Below, piece by piece: positions 63,615 to 64,000 of a DNA stretch of 64,000 nucleotides. Position numbers and translations under genes: made by a program. The notes below the pieces were generated by a model. The model ran no database searches. It was given only the letters and a program-made list of their open reading frames with translations, and was not told the origin of the DNA. Source of the stretch: Flavobacteriales bacterium (GTDB taxonomy: Bacteria > Bacteroidota > Bacteroidia > Flavobacteriales_F > PHOS-HE28); assembly GCA_016703005.1 (NCBI GenBank), contig JADJCX010000009.1:1-64000 (forward strand), in the 5' to 3' direction. The first letter of the stretch is position 1. Each line of letters starts with the position of its first letter.

Positions 63615-64000
63615 TCAAAGCGACACATTCACCAGTTTCCCGCTAGCGATCAACTTGTGCAGATAGGGCTGGTTCAGCGTGTTCTTGATCGCTTCCACGT
63701 GGCCCATGCTGTGGCAGTCGCTGCCCAGTAGTTCGTACCAGCCGAGGTCGATGAGCTTCTCGGCGGTCTTCTTTGCGCCGGGTCCGTAAGCGCCCATGAG
63801 CGCAATGGTGTTCAATTGCAGCATCACACCGCGGTCCTTCAACTTCTCCATGGTGCTGAAGTCGGTGTGCCAGTATTGGTAGCGCTCGGGATGCGCAAGC
63901 ACCGGCCGGTAGCCCTGTGTCTGCATCTCGAAGACCAAGCCGAGCAGTACAACCGGCTCGCTGATGAAGGGCAGTTCGAACAACACGTAGTTGTTGCCGA
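63615..64000 (-). CDS. CpsB/YwqE-type tyrosine phosphatase, 5'-partial
   Basis: The C-terminal part of a PHP-domain phosphatase (CpsB/CapC/YwqE family), which removes phosphate from tyrosine kinases controlling exopolysaccharide. Visible are YRPVLAHPERYQYWH (metal ligand His and the family signature) and LLGSDCHSMGHVEAI (the second ligand cluster). The frame runs off the right edge (NNYVLFELPF), so about half of the protein is missing. No partner kinase or Wza/Wzc gene is seen in the window. Confidence 0.85.
   Translation of the reverse strand, partial: GNNYVLFELPFISEPVVLLGLVFEMQTQGYRPVLAHPERYQYWHTDFSTMEKLKDRGVMLQLNTIALMGAYGPGAKKTAEKLIDLGWYELLGSDCHSMGHVEAIKNTLNQPYLHKLIASGKLVNVSL

Noticed and set aside
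1..64000. CRISPR array, prophage, integrase, transposase, toxin-antitoxin or rRNA
   Set aside because: No evenly spaced direct repeats, no phage or transposase motifs and no 16S/23S-like sequence were seen on either strand.

Overview
The window is a stretch of a high-GC member of the Bacteroidota, most like an uncultured Flavobacteriales/Cryomorphaceae-type bacterium. Four things point there. Many genes start just downstream of the phylum-specific -7 promoter box TAnnTTTG, here usually TACTTTCG or TACATTCG. Several secreted proteins end in type IX secretion (T9SS) sorting tails, and a PorV/PorQ-type protein is present. Families largely restricted to the phylum occur (DUF4290, DUF4292, DUF3127, DUF2911). 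There is a bacterial heptaprenylglyceryl-phosphate synthase homologue. No phage, transposase, plasmid function, CRISPR array or rRNA was seen; this is chromosomal, mostly housekeeping DNA.

Layout. 1-7.8 kb: end of a membrane protein gene, a PcrA/UvrD helicase, a secreted unknown, an ArnT-like glycosyltransferase, a small beta-barrel and a lipoprotein. 7.9-15.1 kb: a co-directional cell-envelope run (dut, sugar nucleotidyltransferase, TPR lipoprotein, DUF4292 lipoprotein, EnvC-like murein hydrolase activator, tatA, gatA). 15.1-18.7 kb: a GH16 glucanase, DUF4290 and murA. 18.7-21.3 kb: a TPP riboswitch controlling a TonB-dependent receptor, presumably for thiamin uptake. 21.3-28.7 kb: two T9SS cargo proteins, a TPR-fused adenylate cyclase, a GGGP/HepGP synthase, ahcY, a Rieske-like lipoprotein and an interrupted small basic protein. 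28.9-37.9 kb: a TonB receptor, a 1368-residue secreted protein and a PorV-type barrel, probably one surface system.

38-42.9 kb: greA, a HIT protein, ruvC, a UPF0104 flippase-like protein, a family 2 glycosyltransferase, DUF3127 and a flavin reductase. 42.9-46.6 kb: tRNA-Leu, then the tig-clpP-clpX proteostasis group. 46.7-54 kb: DUF2911, a second ArnT-like transferase, an ABC exporter pair, ppx/gppA and a decayed surface-protein locus. 54.1-64 kb: a sigma-54 activator, alaS, an M23 peptidase, a MerR regulator, hldD, a pterin pair (PTPS-like, folE), fabD and the start of a CpsB/YwqE-type phosphatase.

The most important caution for a reader is that eight otherwise well-conserved genes (dut, the 28.9 kb TonB receptor, UPF0104, the family 2 transferase, clpP, the second GT39, the ABC permease, ppx) each carry one single-base indel. 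All lie in short homopolymers and include essential genes. This looks like residual sequencing or assembly error, not gene loss. More biologically interesting signals are palindromic repeats inside the ppx reading frame, a perfect palindrome spanning two divergent promoters, a MurA with Asp in place of the fosfomycin-target Cys, and duplicated dockerin-like surface-protein tails. No clearly new multi-gene defence or metabolic system was found.
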